Below, one piece after another: positions 23,749 through 32,737 of a DNA stretch of 64,000 nt. Position 1 is the stretch's first letter, and each line of letters opens with the position of its first letter. Both the position numbers and the translations under genes were made by a program. A model generated the notes under the pieces. It did no database searches. It saw only the letters and a program-made list of their open reading frames with translations, and was not told the origin of the DNA. Source of the stretch: Bacteroidota bacterium (lineage in GTDB: Bacteria; Bacteroidota; Bacteroidia; 2-12-FULL-35-15); NCBI GenBank assembly GCA_017303895.1, contig JAFLBF010000001.1, positions 372,001-436,000 on the forward strand, in the 5' to 3' direction.

Positions 23749-24849
23749 TTAATTTAATTTGTACATCTTTCCGGGCAACGATCTAACAATGCCTGAAAAT
23801 TCAAGCGTTAATAATAAAGAAGAAACCTTGCTCATCGGCATTTTTGTTGCAAAACAGATATCATCAATATTTGTTGATTCATTGTTTTTTAATGCGCTTA
23901 CCAAAAGTTCTTCCTCCGGTTTCAGTTCCACAAATAATTGTTTTTGAACATTCTGTTTCTTGTTTTTTACTTCATTCCAACCCATCACATACATCACATC
24001 GGTAGCTGATTGAATTAAAGCCGCTTTATTTTGCTTGATGATCGCATTGCAACCTTCGGATGTTGAATCGCCCACTCTGCCTGGAAAAGCGAATACATCT
24101 CTGTTATAACTATTGGCAATATCGGCAGTAATGAGCGAACCGCCTCCAACTTTACTTTCAATTACAATGGTACAATCGGCCATACCAGCTACAATACGGT
24201 TTCTACTAGGAAAGTATTCCGGATTCGGCTGTGTTTTACTCATAAAATCGGTGAGTAAACCTCCTTGTTCAATCATTTTTTCTGCAACAGGACGATGTGC
24301 TGCCGGATAGATCTTATCCAATCCATGAGCAAAAACACCAATCGTTTTTAGATCATTATCTAATGCTGCTTTATGCGCACAAATATCAATTCCATATGCA
24401 AGTCCGCTTACGATCAAAGGTTCTAAAGGGGCAAGGTCTTTTATCAATTTTTCACACAATGACCTTCCATAATCTGTTGCCTCTCTTGTTCCCACAATGC
24501 TGATCACCTTTTTCGCATTCAGGTCGGCATCACCTTTAAAATAAAGCATTACCGGACTATCTTCACAATGTGTCAGGCGTTTGGGGTATTCCTTATCCAA
24601 ATAAAATATTGGTTGGATATTGTTCTTTTCAATAAAACGAATTTCCTGTTCTACACGTTCAAAAACGTCCAGATTAACAATCCCGGCTACATTTATCGTC
24701 CCAATTCCGGGTATTTTTTCCAGTGTTGCCCTTTTTTCTTTAAATACCCCCTCTACACTTCCGCAATAGGCTACTAAACGCTTTGCGAGAACATCTCCAA
24801 TGTTAGGAATTAAGGATAAAGCGATTTTATATTTCAGACTCTCTAACAT
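23749..24849 (-). CDS. dprA: DNA-processing protein DprA
   Basis: The 366-residue protein contains an N-terminal helix-hairpin-helix region (IPNIGDVLAKRLV), the Rossmann-like DprA core with GTREATDYGRSL and SGLAYGIDICAHKAAL, the MADCTIVIES and GGSLITADIAN segments, and a C-terminal winged-helix (about 305-366). DprA loads RecA onto incoming single-stranded DNA during natural transformation. It is alone on the minus strand, converging on the coiled-coil gene. Length is normal for the family. Confidence 0.95.
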   Translation of the reverse strand: MLESLKYKIALSLIPNIGDVLAKRLVAYCGSVEGVFKEKRATLEKIPGIGTINVAGIVNLDVFERVEQEIRFIEKNNIQPIFYLDKEYPKRLTHCEDSPVMLYFKGDADLNAKKVISIVGTREATDYGRSLCEKLIKDLAPLEPLIVSGLAYGIDICAHKAALDNDLKTIGVFAHGLDKIYPAAHRPVAEKMIEQGGLLTDFMSKTQPNPEYFPSRNRIVAGMADCTIVIESKVGGGSLITADIANSYNRDVFAFPGRVGDSTSEGCNAIIKQNKAALIQSATDVMYVMGWNEVKNKKQNVQKQLFVELKPEEELLVSALKNNESTNIDDICFATKMPMSKVSSLLLTLEFSGIVRSLPGKMYKLN

Positions 24850-24924
24850 ACTTTTTTAAAACAAAAATTCTTTTTACATTGCACTATAGTTAAGCAAATG
24901 TATTAAATAAGAACATTGTTATAG

Positions 24925-27246
24925 ATGAAAAAAATACTTACTCCACTATTTTTTATTCAGGCTATAGGTTCCTTGTTTTCGCAACAAGCAGCATATATAA
25001 AAGGAAAGATTTCTGACACCAAAACAAAGGAAACCATTGTTGGAGCCTCCGTTGTTTTAGACAACTCATCAGGCACCACCACTGATATTAATGGAAGTTA
25101 TTTTTACACGATCACATCGGGTAAACATAAATTAGAATATAAACTCGTTGGCTATAAAACACAGGTCAAAAACATTGATGCAAAGGAAAACGATACGCTA
25201 ACGCTAGATGTTGTATTAGAGCCCGATTCAAAAGAGCTAGATGTAGTGGTTGTTTCTGCCGGAAGGTTTGAACAAAAACTGGGTGATGTTACCGTATCGA
25301 TGGAAGTGTTAAAGCCGCAGTTGATCGAAAACAAAAGTATTCAAAGTATTGAAAATGCTGTTGACCAGGTTCCAGGTGTGAATGTGATCGATGGGCAAGC
25401 GAATATTCGCGGTGGCAGTGGATTCAGTTACGGAGCAGGAAGCCGTGTTTTGTTAATGGTTGATGAAATGCCCATGCTGACAGCCGATGCGGGCGATGTA
25501 AAATGGACAGCATTGCCGATTGAGAATTGTGAACAGATCGAAGTGATCAAAGGAGCTTCTTCCGCTTTATTTGGAAGTTCGGCATTAAATGGGGTGATCA
25601 ATTTCAGAACAGCATATGCTAAAGACGAACCCGAAACTAAGATCAATATTTATGGAGGATTTTATGATCGTCCGAAACGCACAGAATTGATCTGGTGGCA
25701 AGATGGAAACCCTACCTATTCAGGAACAAATATTTATCATGCTCAAAAAATAAAACAGCTGGATCTTGTAATAGGAGCGAATGCTTATACTGACGATGGC
25801 TATAGAAAATTAGAAACAGAACAACGCTATCGTGCGAATATTAATTTGCGTTATCGCTTCAAAAAAATTAAAGGATTATCTGTTGGCGTTAATGCGAATA
25901 CGATCAGAACAAAAGGGGGATTATTTTTAATATGGGTCAATCCCGACTCGGCCTATTATCCTACTGGCGGAGATTTGAGTCATTATACTACTTACAGAAC
26001 GAATGTGGATCCGTTTATTACTTATTATACTAAAAAGGATGGACGACATACATTACGCAGTCGTTTTTACAGAACAAAAAATTTAAATAATACGAATCAG
26101 GAATCAACTGCTGATGTGTATTATACCGAATACCAATATCAAAAACGTTTTAAAAACGACTTGGTATGGACAATGGGAGCGGTTTATAACTATAACGAGG
26201 TACGTTCTGGAGCAATGTATGGCAACCACTTTAGTAATAACATTTCAGGATATTTACAGATAGATAAAAAGTTCTTCAAAAAATTAAACGTTTCTGTCGG
26301 CCTTAGAGGAGAATATTTTAAAACAGACACTGTTGAGACGAGAGAAGATGTATACCTGTTGTTAGACAAATCAAAACCATTAGCTAAACAATCGAAAGTA
26401 AAACCAATTGCACGCATTGGCTTAAACTATCAAGCATTAAAAGCTACGTATGTGCGGGCATCTTTCGGGCAAGGTTTCCGTTTCCCAACGGTAGCAGAGC
26501 GCTTTGTTAGAACTAGCGCCAGTGGGTTGGAAATTTATCCGAATAAAAACCTTACACCGGAAACCGGATGGAGTGCCGAAATTGGGATCAAACAAGGTGT
26601 TCGTATGGGTGATTGGAAGGGCTTTGTGGATGTAGCAGCATTTTGGACAGAATACAACAATATGATGGAATTTACATTCGGGCAGTATGCAACACCAAAA
26701 CCTCCATACCAAACAATTGCAGATCTGGGCATCGGATTTCAATCACAAAATATTGGAAACACTCGAATTGTAGGAATTGATTTCTCTGTAATGGGACAAG
26801 GAAACTTAGGTCCGGTTACCATGACGACCTTGTTGGGTTATACCTATATCGATCCACGTCAAACCGATTTTGATCTGGCTACAGATTCTGCTAAAACAAC
26901 AACCAAAAACAATTTGTTGAAATACCGCTACCAACATTCCGGAAAAGCAGATATTGAATTTGGCTACAAAAAAGTCAGCTTAGGATTCAGTATGCGCGCA
27001 AACAGCTTTATGGAGAATATGGATTCGTTTTTTGAAGACAAAACTTTCTTCCCTGGGATGAAAGAATACCGAGCGGAACACAACAAAGGTGATGCGATTT
27101 TTGATGGAAGGATCGCTTATCAAATTCATAAAGTGGCTAAAGTATCATTGATCGTAAACAATGTATTTAATAGAGAATATGTCGGGCGACCTGCAGATAT
27201 GCAGCCTCCACGTGTTTTTGCCATGCAATTGACTGTTAAACTTTAA
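24925..27246 (+). CDS. TonB-dependent outer-membrane receptor
   Basis: The 773-residue protein has a signal peptide (about 1-20), a carboxypeptidase-regulatory-like domain (about 23-105), a plug domain (about 110-225 with VPGVNVIDGQANIRGGSGFSY-type features and SSALFGSSALNGVINF), and a barrel ending in VFNREYVGRPADMQPPR and a terminal aromatic-rich strand. It should import a ligand such as a siderophore, cobalamin or a small metabolite using TonB energy; the substrate is not readable. It is followed after 10 bases by 3-hydroxyanthranilate dioxygenase on the same strand. Confidence 0.93.
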   Translation: MKKILTPLFFIQAIGSLFSQQAAYIKGKISDTKTKETIVGASVVLDNSSGTTTDINGSYFYTITSGKHKLEYKLVGYKTQVKNIDAKENDTLTLDVVLEPDSKELDVVVVSAGRFEQKLGDVTVSMEVLKPQLIENKSIQSIENAVDQVPGVNVIDGQANIRGGSGFSYGAGSRVLLMVDEMPMLTADAGDVKWTALPIENCEQIEVIKGASSALFGSSALNGVINFRTAYAKDEPETKINIYGGFYDRPKRTELIWWQDGNPTYSGTNIYHAQKIKQLDLVIGANAYTDDGYRKLETEQRYRANINLRYRFKKIKGLSVGVNANTIRTKGGLFLIWVNPDSAYYPTGGDLSHYTTYRTNVDPFITYYTKKDGRHTLRSRFYRTKNLNNTNQESTADVYYTEYQYQKRFKNDLVWTMGAVYNYNEVRSGAMYGNHFSNNISGYLQIDKKFFKKLNVSVGLRGEYFKTDTVETREDVYLLLDKSKPLAKQSKVKPIARIGLNYQALKATYVRASFGQGFRFPTVAERFVRTSASGLEIYPNKNLTPETGWSAEIGIKQGVRMGDWKGFVDVAAFWTEYNNMMEFTFGQYATPKPPYQTIADLGIGFQSQNIGNTRIVGIDFSVMGQGNLGPVTMTTLLGYTYIDPRQTDFDLATDSAKTTTKNNLLKYRYQHSGKADIEFGYKKVSLGFSMRANSFMENMDSFFEDKTFFPGMKEYRAEHNKGDAIFDGRIAYQIHKVAKVSLIVNNVFNREYVGRPADMQPPRVFAMQLTVKL

Positions 27247-27256
27247 AAAATATAAA

Positions 27257-27781
27257 ATGTCCGTAATCAGACCTATTAATTTTAAAAAATGGATCGATGA
27301 TAATCGCCATCTGTTAAAACCACCTGTAAGCAATAAAGTTGTTTATGAGGATACCGAATTTATTGTAATGGTGGTTGGTGGTCCCAACTCCCGTAAAGAT
27401 TACCATTATAACGAAAGTGAAGAATTTTTCTATCAGCTGGAAGGAGATATCACAGTAGTGATTCAAGAAGATGGGAAAGCTGTTCCTGTTCAGATAAAAG
27501 AAGGCGAGATCTTCTTACTTCCACCACGTATTCCGCATAGTCCGGGAAGAGGGCCAAACACCATTGGCTTGGTAATGGAAAGAAAACGCAGACCCGATGA
27601 AAAAGATGGATTATTATGGTTTTGCGAAAAATGTAATAATAAATTGTATGAGAAGTATTTCCCTCTTACCAATATTATGACACAATTTCAAGAAACGTTT
27701 GCTCACTTCTATGGAAGTAAAGAATTAAGAACCTGCAACAAATGTGGTCACGAAATGGAGCCGCCTCCAATTGTTAAATAG
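27257..27781 (+). CDS. nbaC: 3-hydroxyanthranilate 3,4-dioxygenase
   Basis: The 174-residue cupin enzyme shows the iron ligands H50, E56 and H94 with the spacing of bacterial 3-hydroxyanthranilate dioxygenase, and the second metal site of four cysteines C123, C126, C160 and C163 at the C-terminus. It opens 3-hydroxyanthranilate to aminocarboxymuconate semialdehyde, which cyclises to quinolinate for NAD synthesis or is degraded further, as part of the kynurenine route. It lies 10 bases after the TonB receptor gene. Other kynurenine genes are not in the window. Confidence 0.95.
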   Translation: MSVIRPINFKKWIDDNRHLLKPPVSNKVVYEDTEFIVMVVGGPNSRKDYHYNESEEFFYQLEGDITVVIQEDGKAVPVQIKEGEIFLLPPRIPHSPGRGPNTIGLVMERKRRPDEKDGLLWFCEKCNNKLYEKYFPLTNIMTQFQETFAHFYGSKELRTCNKCGHEMEPPPIVK

Positions 27782-27794
27782 ATATCAATAAAAA

Positions 27795-27820
27795 AGCCAG
27801 AACAAATGTTCTGGCTTTTT
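27795..27820. terminator. Bidirectional terminator after the dioxygenase gene
   Basis: AGCCAGAAC and GTTCTGGCT form a perfect 9-bp stem with loop AAAT, flanked by A on the left and T on the right. It serves both convergent transcripts. Confidence 0.9.
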
Positions 27821-27838
27821 TATGCATAATGAATTTCA

Positions 27839-30800
27839 TTATACTCTAAATCCGATGACCAATACATCATCCACTTGTTCATGCTCACCTCTCCATGCTA
27901 TAAAGTTTTGCAATAAACGTTCTTCTTGTTGCTTCACAGGTAGCGTACAAATATCTGCTACTAATTTTTGCATGTTACCCACCATGAATTTTTTTCCTCT
28001 TTCTCCACCAAACTGATCGGCATAACCATCAGAGAAAATATAAACAAGATCGCCTTTCTCAACCGGTATATTATGATTTGTAAAGGTGCGTTTTACTTCA
28101 TTTTCCATTTCCAATCCACCAATTGGAAACTTATTCGCTTTGATCATTTCAAATGACTCTTCCCCACTTTTATTCTTTCTGAAGATCCATAATGGCCTGT
28201 TTGCACCGGCATATTCTAGTATGGTTCCATCTTCATTCAAGGCACACAACGCAATATCCATCCCATCCCGTCTTTCGTTTTCAGTATCTCCACTTTGTTT
28301 CAATGCTGTTTTAACGCCCACATGCAATTCATTTAATATTTCAGCGGGTGAAGTGATGTTCTTTTCTGTCACGATCTCATTCAACAATGTGTTTCCAACA
28401 ATACTCATAAATGCTCCCGGAACACCATGTCCTGTACAATCTACAGAAGCTATGAATCGTTTTTTATTTCTTTTGGCAAACCAATAGAAGTCACCACTAA
28501 CAATATCTTTCGGAAGGTAAAGCACAAATGCGTCTTTAAATTCTTTATGCAAATTAGTTAAAGGTGGTAGTAATGCTTCCTGAATATTCTTGGCATACTT
28601 GATACTATCCGTAATATCATTGTTTTTCGCTTCAATGATCGCTTTTTGTTGAATGACTTCCTGATTGATCACCTCCACTTTTTCTTTCTCCTGACGCAAT
28701 TGTAAGGTTCTTAATTGAACTTCTTGCTCCAGCTCGATCTTTGCTTTTTGAAGGTTACGAGTTCTAACTGTAATAAAAGTGTACACCCCTGAAAAACCTA
28801 TAATGGCGCAGAGAGTATAAAACCACCATGTTTTCCACCAAGGAGGAAGGATGGTAAATTTAAAGGTTACATCTTTTGCGTTCCACAAGCCATCATTATT
28901 CATTGCTTTCAAATGGAACGTATATTCTCCCGCAGGAAGTGAAGAATAAGTTGCTTCCGTTTTTGATGTGGGCGGAAACCAATCTTCATCGGCACCTTCC
29001 AGTTTAAACTGGTATTTTACTTTGTTGGGATTCGTGATACAGATCCCGATAAAGTCGAAAGTGATGTGATTCTTATCGTATGGTAATACCAGATTAACTG
29101 GTAAGTGTGAAACACTATCGATCGCATCCGCATTCTTTTCCAGATCGGCATCAGCATTTTGGAAGAACAAACGAATACCTGTAATTCTTGTTAATGCTTC
29201 TTCTCTGTTGATCTTGTCAAAACGTGGATTATAAACGGTTGCACCTTTTATTGTTCCAAACCAAAGGTTTCCCTCTGCATCTTTAAAGGTGGAATTAGAA
29301 TTACATTCAACACCTTTCAGTCCTTCTTCTTTTCCGTAATGTTTAATATTCGGTTTATTGTTATTATAGTAAGACTGAAGATCGATCTTATCCAAACCCT
29401 TGTTTGTTCCCACCCATAAGTAATCTCCATCCAACAACATTAAATAAACCTTATTCGAAGCCATTCCTTCGTTTTCCCCAATTTGCTGAAACGATGAATA
29501 GTTATATTCAAAAACTCCTTCATCCGTCCCCAACCATAGATGTCCCTTTTTGTCTTGAATAATGGAGCTCACACGCTTATCTATAAAACCATTCGCTTTA
29601 TTATAACGTTCTACCTTTGATCCATTGTATTTGATAGCGCCATTTTCAACAGCAAACCACATGCTTCCATTTCGGTCTTCAAAAATGCAGTAAACAGGCA
29701 AATTCCCTCTATCTGTTTTTTGTTTATTAACAGCTTCAATCGGTTGAAATATTCCATCATTGAACATATACACCCCATTTCCGCTTCCTACCCAGATCTT
29801 TTGTTGCTTATCAATCACAATGGAATAAATATTATCATCGTCTGACACACCATCTTTTATCTTATAATTACTGAATGTAGAGCCATTGTAAATGCTCAAT
29901 CCTGTTTTTGTTCCAAAGTAAATGTTACCTGCCTTATCCTCTGCTATCGCCTGAACATCATTATCTTTTAGAGAATTTTTCAGATTCTTCACATCGATCT
30001 TAAAGTTGATCATTTTCCCATTCTGAAATTTAACTACTCCAAAATTCTTTACTCCCAACCACATATTTTTTTTACTATCCTGAAAGATACAAGACACATA
30101 ATCGCCCGGAAGACTATCTTTAGAGCTGTATGAAGTAAAGGCTTCTGATGTAAACTTAGAGACGCCATAACCATATGTTCCAAACCAAAAGTTTCCTTCC
30201 CGATCCTTAAATCCACAAAGAAGATTGTTGCTAGCTAGACCATTCTTGTCTTTATACTTACGGTAAGCATATCCATTGTATTTATAGATCCCTTCGTTGG
30301 TTGCAAACCATAGATTGTTTTTATTATCAGGAATAATAGAGGTGAATGCAACATTTTCTTCACCCGGAATATTTACTTTTTGAATCACTCCAGGCCCATT
30401 GATCTTACTGATCCCTGCAACTGTTCCTACATAAATATTTCCTTGAATATCCTCTCCTATTGAACGGACAAAATCATTCCTCAAACCCATCGAGGAATTA
30501 AAATACGTAAAACGTTTTGTTTTTAGATTATACTTGATAACACCATTTTGAATCGTTCCAAACCAAATTGAATTGGCATTATCAGCATAGATGGTGAAGA
30601 TACTCGATTGATTTAAAAGAGTGTCAACATCAAACGCAAGAATCTTGTTATCCTTATATATACATACTCCTTGCCCAGTACCAATCCAAACGGTTCCTTC
30701 ATGATCCTCACAAACTTTGAATACACGATTGTGGCTTAATCCATTTTTATCCGTAAAATTTTTGAATTTCTTTCCATCAAAAACACTTAGGCCACCGTTA

Positions 30801-31093
30801 GCCCCAAATAAAAGATTTCCGTTTTTGATCTCTGCAATGGAATAAACAACATTGTTTATCAAACTGTCGTTTTCGGTGTAAGAAACAAATTTGTTCCCAT
30901 CGTACTTGCTAACACCACCGGCATTGGTACCAAACCAAATATTCCCATATCTATCCTGACACATCGACAATACTTGCGACTGAGCCAAACCATCTTCCAC
31001 ATTGTAGTTGCGGAAATCATAGGTCTGTGCCTGTGCTGTTAGCACATACATGATCAAAAGGATCGAGGAAAATATTTTAGAAAACTGTTTCAA
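27839..31093 (-). CDS. Propeller-type sensor with SpoIIE-family phosphatase
   Basis: The 1084-residue protein starts at a TTG codon that yields a signal peptide (1-22, ending AQAQ); no ATG fits. Two-component-regulator propeller repeats (motif NIWFGT..GVSKYDG) fill about 23-620, a Y_Y_Y domain follows (about 690-755), then a membrane segment (about 765-785), a coiled coil (about 790-850), and a C-terminal SpoIIE PP2C phosphatase with SGDFYW, DCTGHGVPGAFMS, RDGMDIALC and FSDGYADQFGG. The metal-binding Asp residues are present. Likely reads an extracellular signal and dephosphorylates a cytoplasmic partner, perhaps an anti-anti-sigma factor; ligand and target unknown. It is unlinked to the four-gene array at the right edge but of the same family. 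Confidence 0.9.
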   Translation of the reverse strand: MKQFSKIFSSILLIMYVLTAQAQTYDFRNYNVEDGLAQSQVLSMCQDRYGNIWFGTNAGGVSKYDGNKFVSYTENDSLINNVVYSIAEIKNGNLLFGANGGLSVFDGKKFKNFTDKNGLSHNRVFKVCEDHEGTVWIGTGQGVCIYKDNKILAFDVDTLLNQSSIFTIYADNANSIWFGTIQNGVIKYNLKTKRFTYFNSSMGLRNDFVRSIGEDIQGNIYVGTVAGISKINGPGVIQKVNIPGEENVAFTSIIPDNKNNLWFATNEGIYKYNGYAYRKYKDKNGLASNNLLCGFKDREGNFWFGTYGYGVSKFTSEAFTSYSSKDSLPGDYVSCIFQDSKKNMWLGVKNFGVVKFQNGKMINFKIDVKNLKNSLKDNDVQAIAEDKAGNIYFGTKTGLSIYNGSTFSNYKIKDGVSDDDNIYSIVIDKQQKIWVGSGNGVYMFNDGIFQPIEAVNKQKTDRGNLPVYCIFEDRNGSMWFAVENGAIKYNGSKVERYNKANGFIDKRVSSIIQDKKGHLWLGTDEGVFEYNYSSFQQIGENEGMASNKVYLMLLDGDYLWVGTNKGLDKIDLQSYYNNNKPNIKHYGKEEGLKGVECNSNSTFKDAEGNLWFGTIKGATVYNPRFDKINREEALTRITGIRLFFQNADADLEKNADAIDSVSHLPVNLVLPYDKNHITFDFIGICITNPNKVKYQFKLEGADEDWFPPTSKTEATYSSLPAGEYTFHLKAMNNDGLWNAKDVTFKFTILPPWWKTWWFYTLCAIIGFSGVYTFITVRTRNLQKAKIELEQEVQLRTLQLRQEKEKVEVINQEVIQQKAIIEAKNNDITDSIKYAKNIQEALLPPLTNLHKEFKDAFVLYLPKDIVSGDFYWFAKRNKKRFIASVDCTGHGVPGAFMSIVGNTLLNEIVTEKNITSPAEILNELHVGVKTALKQSGDTENERRDGMDIALCALNEDGTILEYAGANRPLWIFRKNKSGEESFEMIKANKFPIGGLEMENEVKRTFTNHNIPVEKGDLVYIFSDGYADQFGGERGKKFMVGNMQKLVADICTLPVKQQEERLLQNFIAWRGEHEQVDDVLVIGFRV

Positions 31094-31134
31094 CTTGTTA
31101 TTTAAAAACGAATAAAGATAGTAAAAAGAAAAAA

Positions 31135-31162
31135 GCCCATCTAAAAATTTAGATGGGCTTTT
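31135..31162. terminator. Terminator between asnS and the propeller-SpoIIE gene
   Basis: GCCCATCTAAA and TTTAGATGGGC (31135-31145 and 31148-31158) form a long perfect stem with T runs on both strands. On the minus strand it lies 34 bases past the asnS stop and upstream of the propeller gene start. Confidence 0.85.
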
Positions 31163-31191
31163 TAATGAAAAATCAGATTACTCGGTTTCTG

Positions 31192-32634
31192 TTAAAATTC
31201 GGCTGTTTTAGGTGCACGCGGGAATGCGATCACATCACGGATATTTGTCATTCCTGTTACAAACAACACCAAACGCTCAAACCCCAGTCCAAAGCCGGCA
31301 TGTGGAGCAGAGCCAAATCTCCGCGTATCCAAATACCAGTATAATTCCTCAGCAGGAATGTGCATTTCCTGCATGCGTTTTTCCAATAACTCTAAACGTT
31401 CTTCACGTTGCGATCCTCCTACAATCTCTCCGATTCCCGGAAACAAAATGTCCATAGCACGTACCGTCTTTCCGTCATCATTCTGACGCATATAAAAAGC
31501 TTTGATATCTTTTGGATAATCCGTTAATATAACCGGCTTTTTAAAGTGCTTTTCAACCAAAAAGCGTTCATGCTCACTTTGAAGGTCAGCTCCCCAAGAT
31601 TCAATTAAATATTTGAATTTTTTCTTTTTATTCGGTGTTGAGTTTTTCAAGATCTCGATCGCTTCGGTATAAGTTAATCGTTCGAAATTATTCTCCAAAC
31701 AGAAGTTCAATTTAGAAACCAAGTCTAATTCAGAACGCTCGTCTTGAGGTTTTTGTTTTTCTTCCTCCAATAAACGGTTCTTTAAAAACTCTATTTCATC
31801 GGCACAAGTGCTCATCGCATGTTTGATGACATATTTCAAAAGATCCTCTGCCAATTGCATATTATCATTCAGATCATAAAAAGCCATTTCCGGCTCTATC
31901 ATCCAAAACTCCGCTAAGTGACGCGTTGTATTCGAATTTTCGGCACGGAACGTAGGTCCGAACGTATAAATATCGCCAAATGCCATAGCTGCAAGTTCAC
32001 CTTCCAACTGACCACTTACTGTCAGGTTGGTAGATTTACCAAAAAAGTCTTGCTTATAATCTACTTTACCTTCTTCGGTACGTGGCGGATTATCAAAATC
32101 CAGTGTGGTTACACGGAACATTTCACCGGCCCCTTCTGCATCGGAAGCGGTAATGATGGGTGTATGCATGTATACAAATCCTCTTTCATTAAAGAATTGA
32201 TGAATCGCGAATGCTAAAGCATGACGTACTTTAAATACAGCATTGAATGTGTTTGTTCTAAAACGCAAATGTGCGATCTCACGCAAAAATTCCAGACTGT
32301 GTTTTTTTGGTTGTAAAGGGAACTTTTCAGGATCGCTGTCGCCTAATATTTCAAGCGACTTTACTTTGATCTCTACTTTTTGTCCTTTCCCTAAAGATTC
32401 GATCAATTCACCGGTAACACTAATAGCAGCACCTGTTGTGATTCTTTTAAGTAAAGTTTCATCTGTATTTTCAAAGTCAACAACAGCTTGTATATTATTA
32501 ATAGTAGAACCATCATTAATAGCAATAAATTGATTGTTGCGGAATGTGCGCACCCAACCTTTTACTATTACTGTACTTCCAAATGCTGTTGAATCTAACA
32601 GCTCTTTCACTTTTGTTCTTCTAGATGTTTCCAT
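31192..32634 (-). CDS. asnS: Asparaginyl-tRNA synthetase
   Basis: The 480-residue class II synthetase has an N-terminal OB-fold anticodon-binding domain (about 15-105) and a catalytic core with motif 2 ([21 protein letters not shown]) and motif 3 ([15 protein letters not shown]). It charges tRNA-Asn with asparagine in the cytoplasm. AsnS is told from AspS by these motif contexts. Single gene with its own promoter element and terminator. Confidence 0.96.
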   Translation of the reverse strand: METSRRTKVKELLDSTAFGSTVIVKGWVRTFRNNQFIAINDGSTINNIQAVVDFENTDETLLKRITTGAAISVTGELIESLGKGQKVEIKVKSLEILGDSDPEKFPLQPKKHSLEFLREIAHLRFRTNTFNAVFKVRHALAFAIHQFFNERGFVYMHTPIITASDAEGAGEMFRVTTLDFDNPPRTEEGKVDYKQDFFGKSTNLTVSGQLEGELAAMAFGDIYTFGPTFRAENSNTTRHLAEFWMIEPEMAFYDLNDNMQLAEDLLKYVIKHAMSTCADEIEFLKNRLLEEEKQKPQDERSELDLVSKLNFCLENNFERLTYTEAIEILKNSTPNKKKKFKYLIESWGADLQSEHERFLVEKHFKKPVILTDYPKDIKAFYMRQNDDGKTVRAMDILFPGIGEIVGGSQREERLELLEKRMQEMHIPAEELYWYLDTRRFGSAPHAGFGLGFERLVLFVTGMTNIRDVIAFPRAPKTAEF

Positions 32635-32654
32635 GGTATGTTTTAAAATCGGTA

Positions 32655-32662
32655 CAAAATTA
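32655..32662 (-). promoter_or_regulatory. -7 promoter element of asnS
   Basis: TAATTTTG on the minus strand matches TAnnTTTG exactly, 21 bases before the asnS ATG. Confidence 0.5.
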
Positions 32663-32684
32663 TAGTTTTTAATGAATTATGACT

Positions 32685-32717
32685 AAAAAAGAAAGCCATC
32701 AGATCTTGATGGCTTTC
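32685..32717 (-). terminator. Terminator of the T9SS cargo operon
   Basis: GAAAGCCATCA and TGATGGCTTTC form a perfect 11-bp stem with loop GATCT; six T follow on the minus strand. It lies 20 bases past the stop of the cargo gene at 32738. Confidence 0.9.
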
Positions 32718-32737
32718 TTTTCATTTTTTTGAAATTT

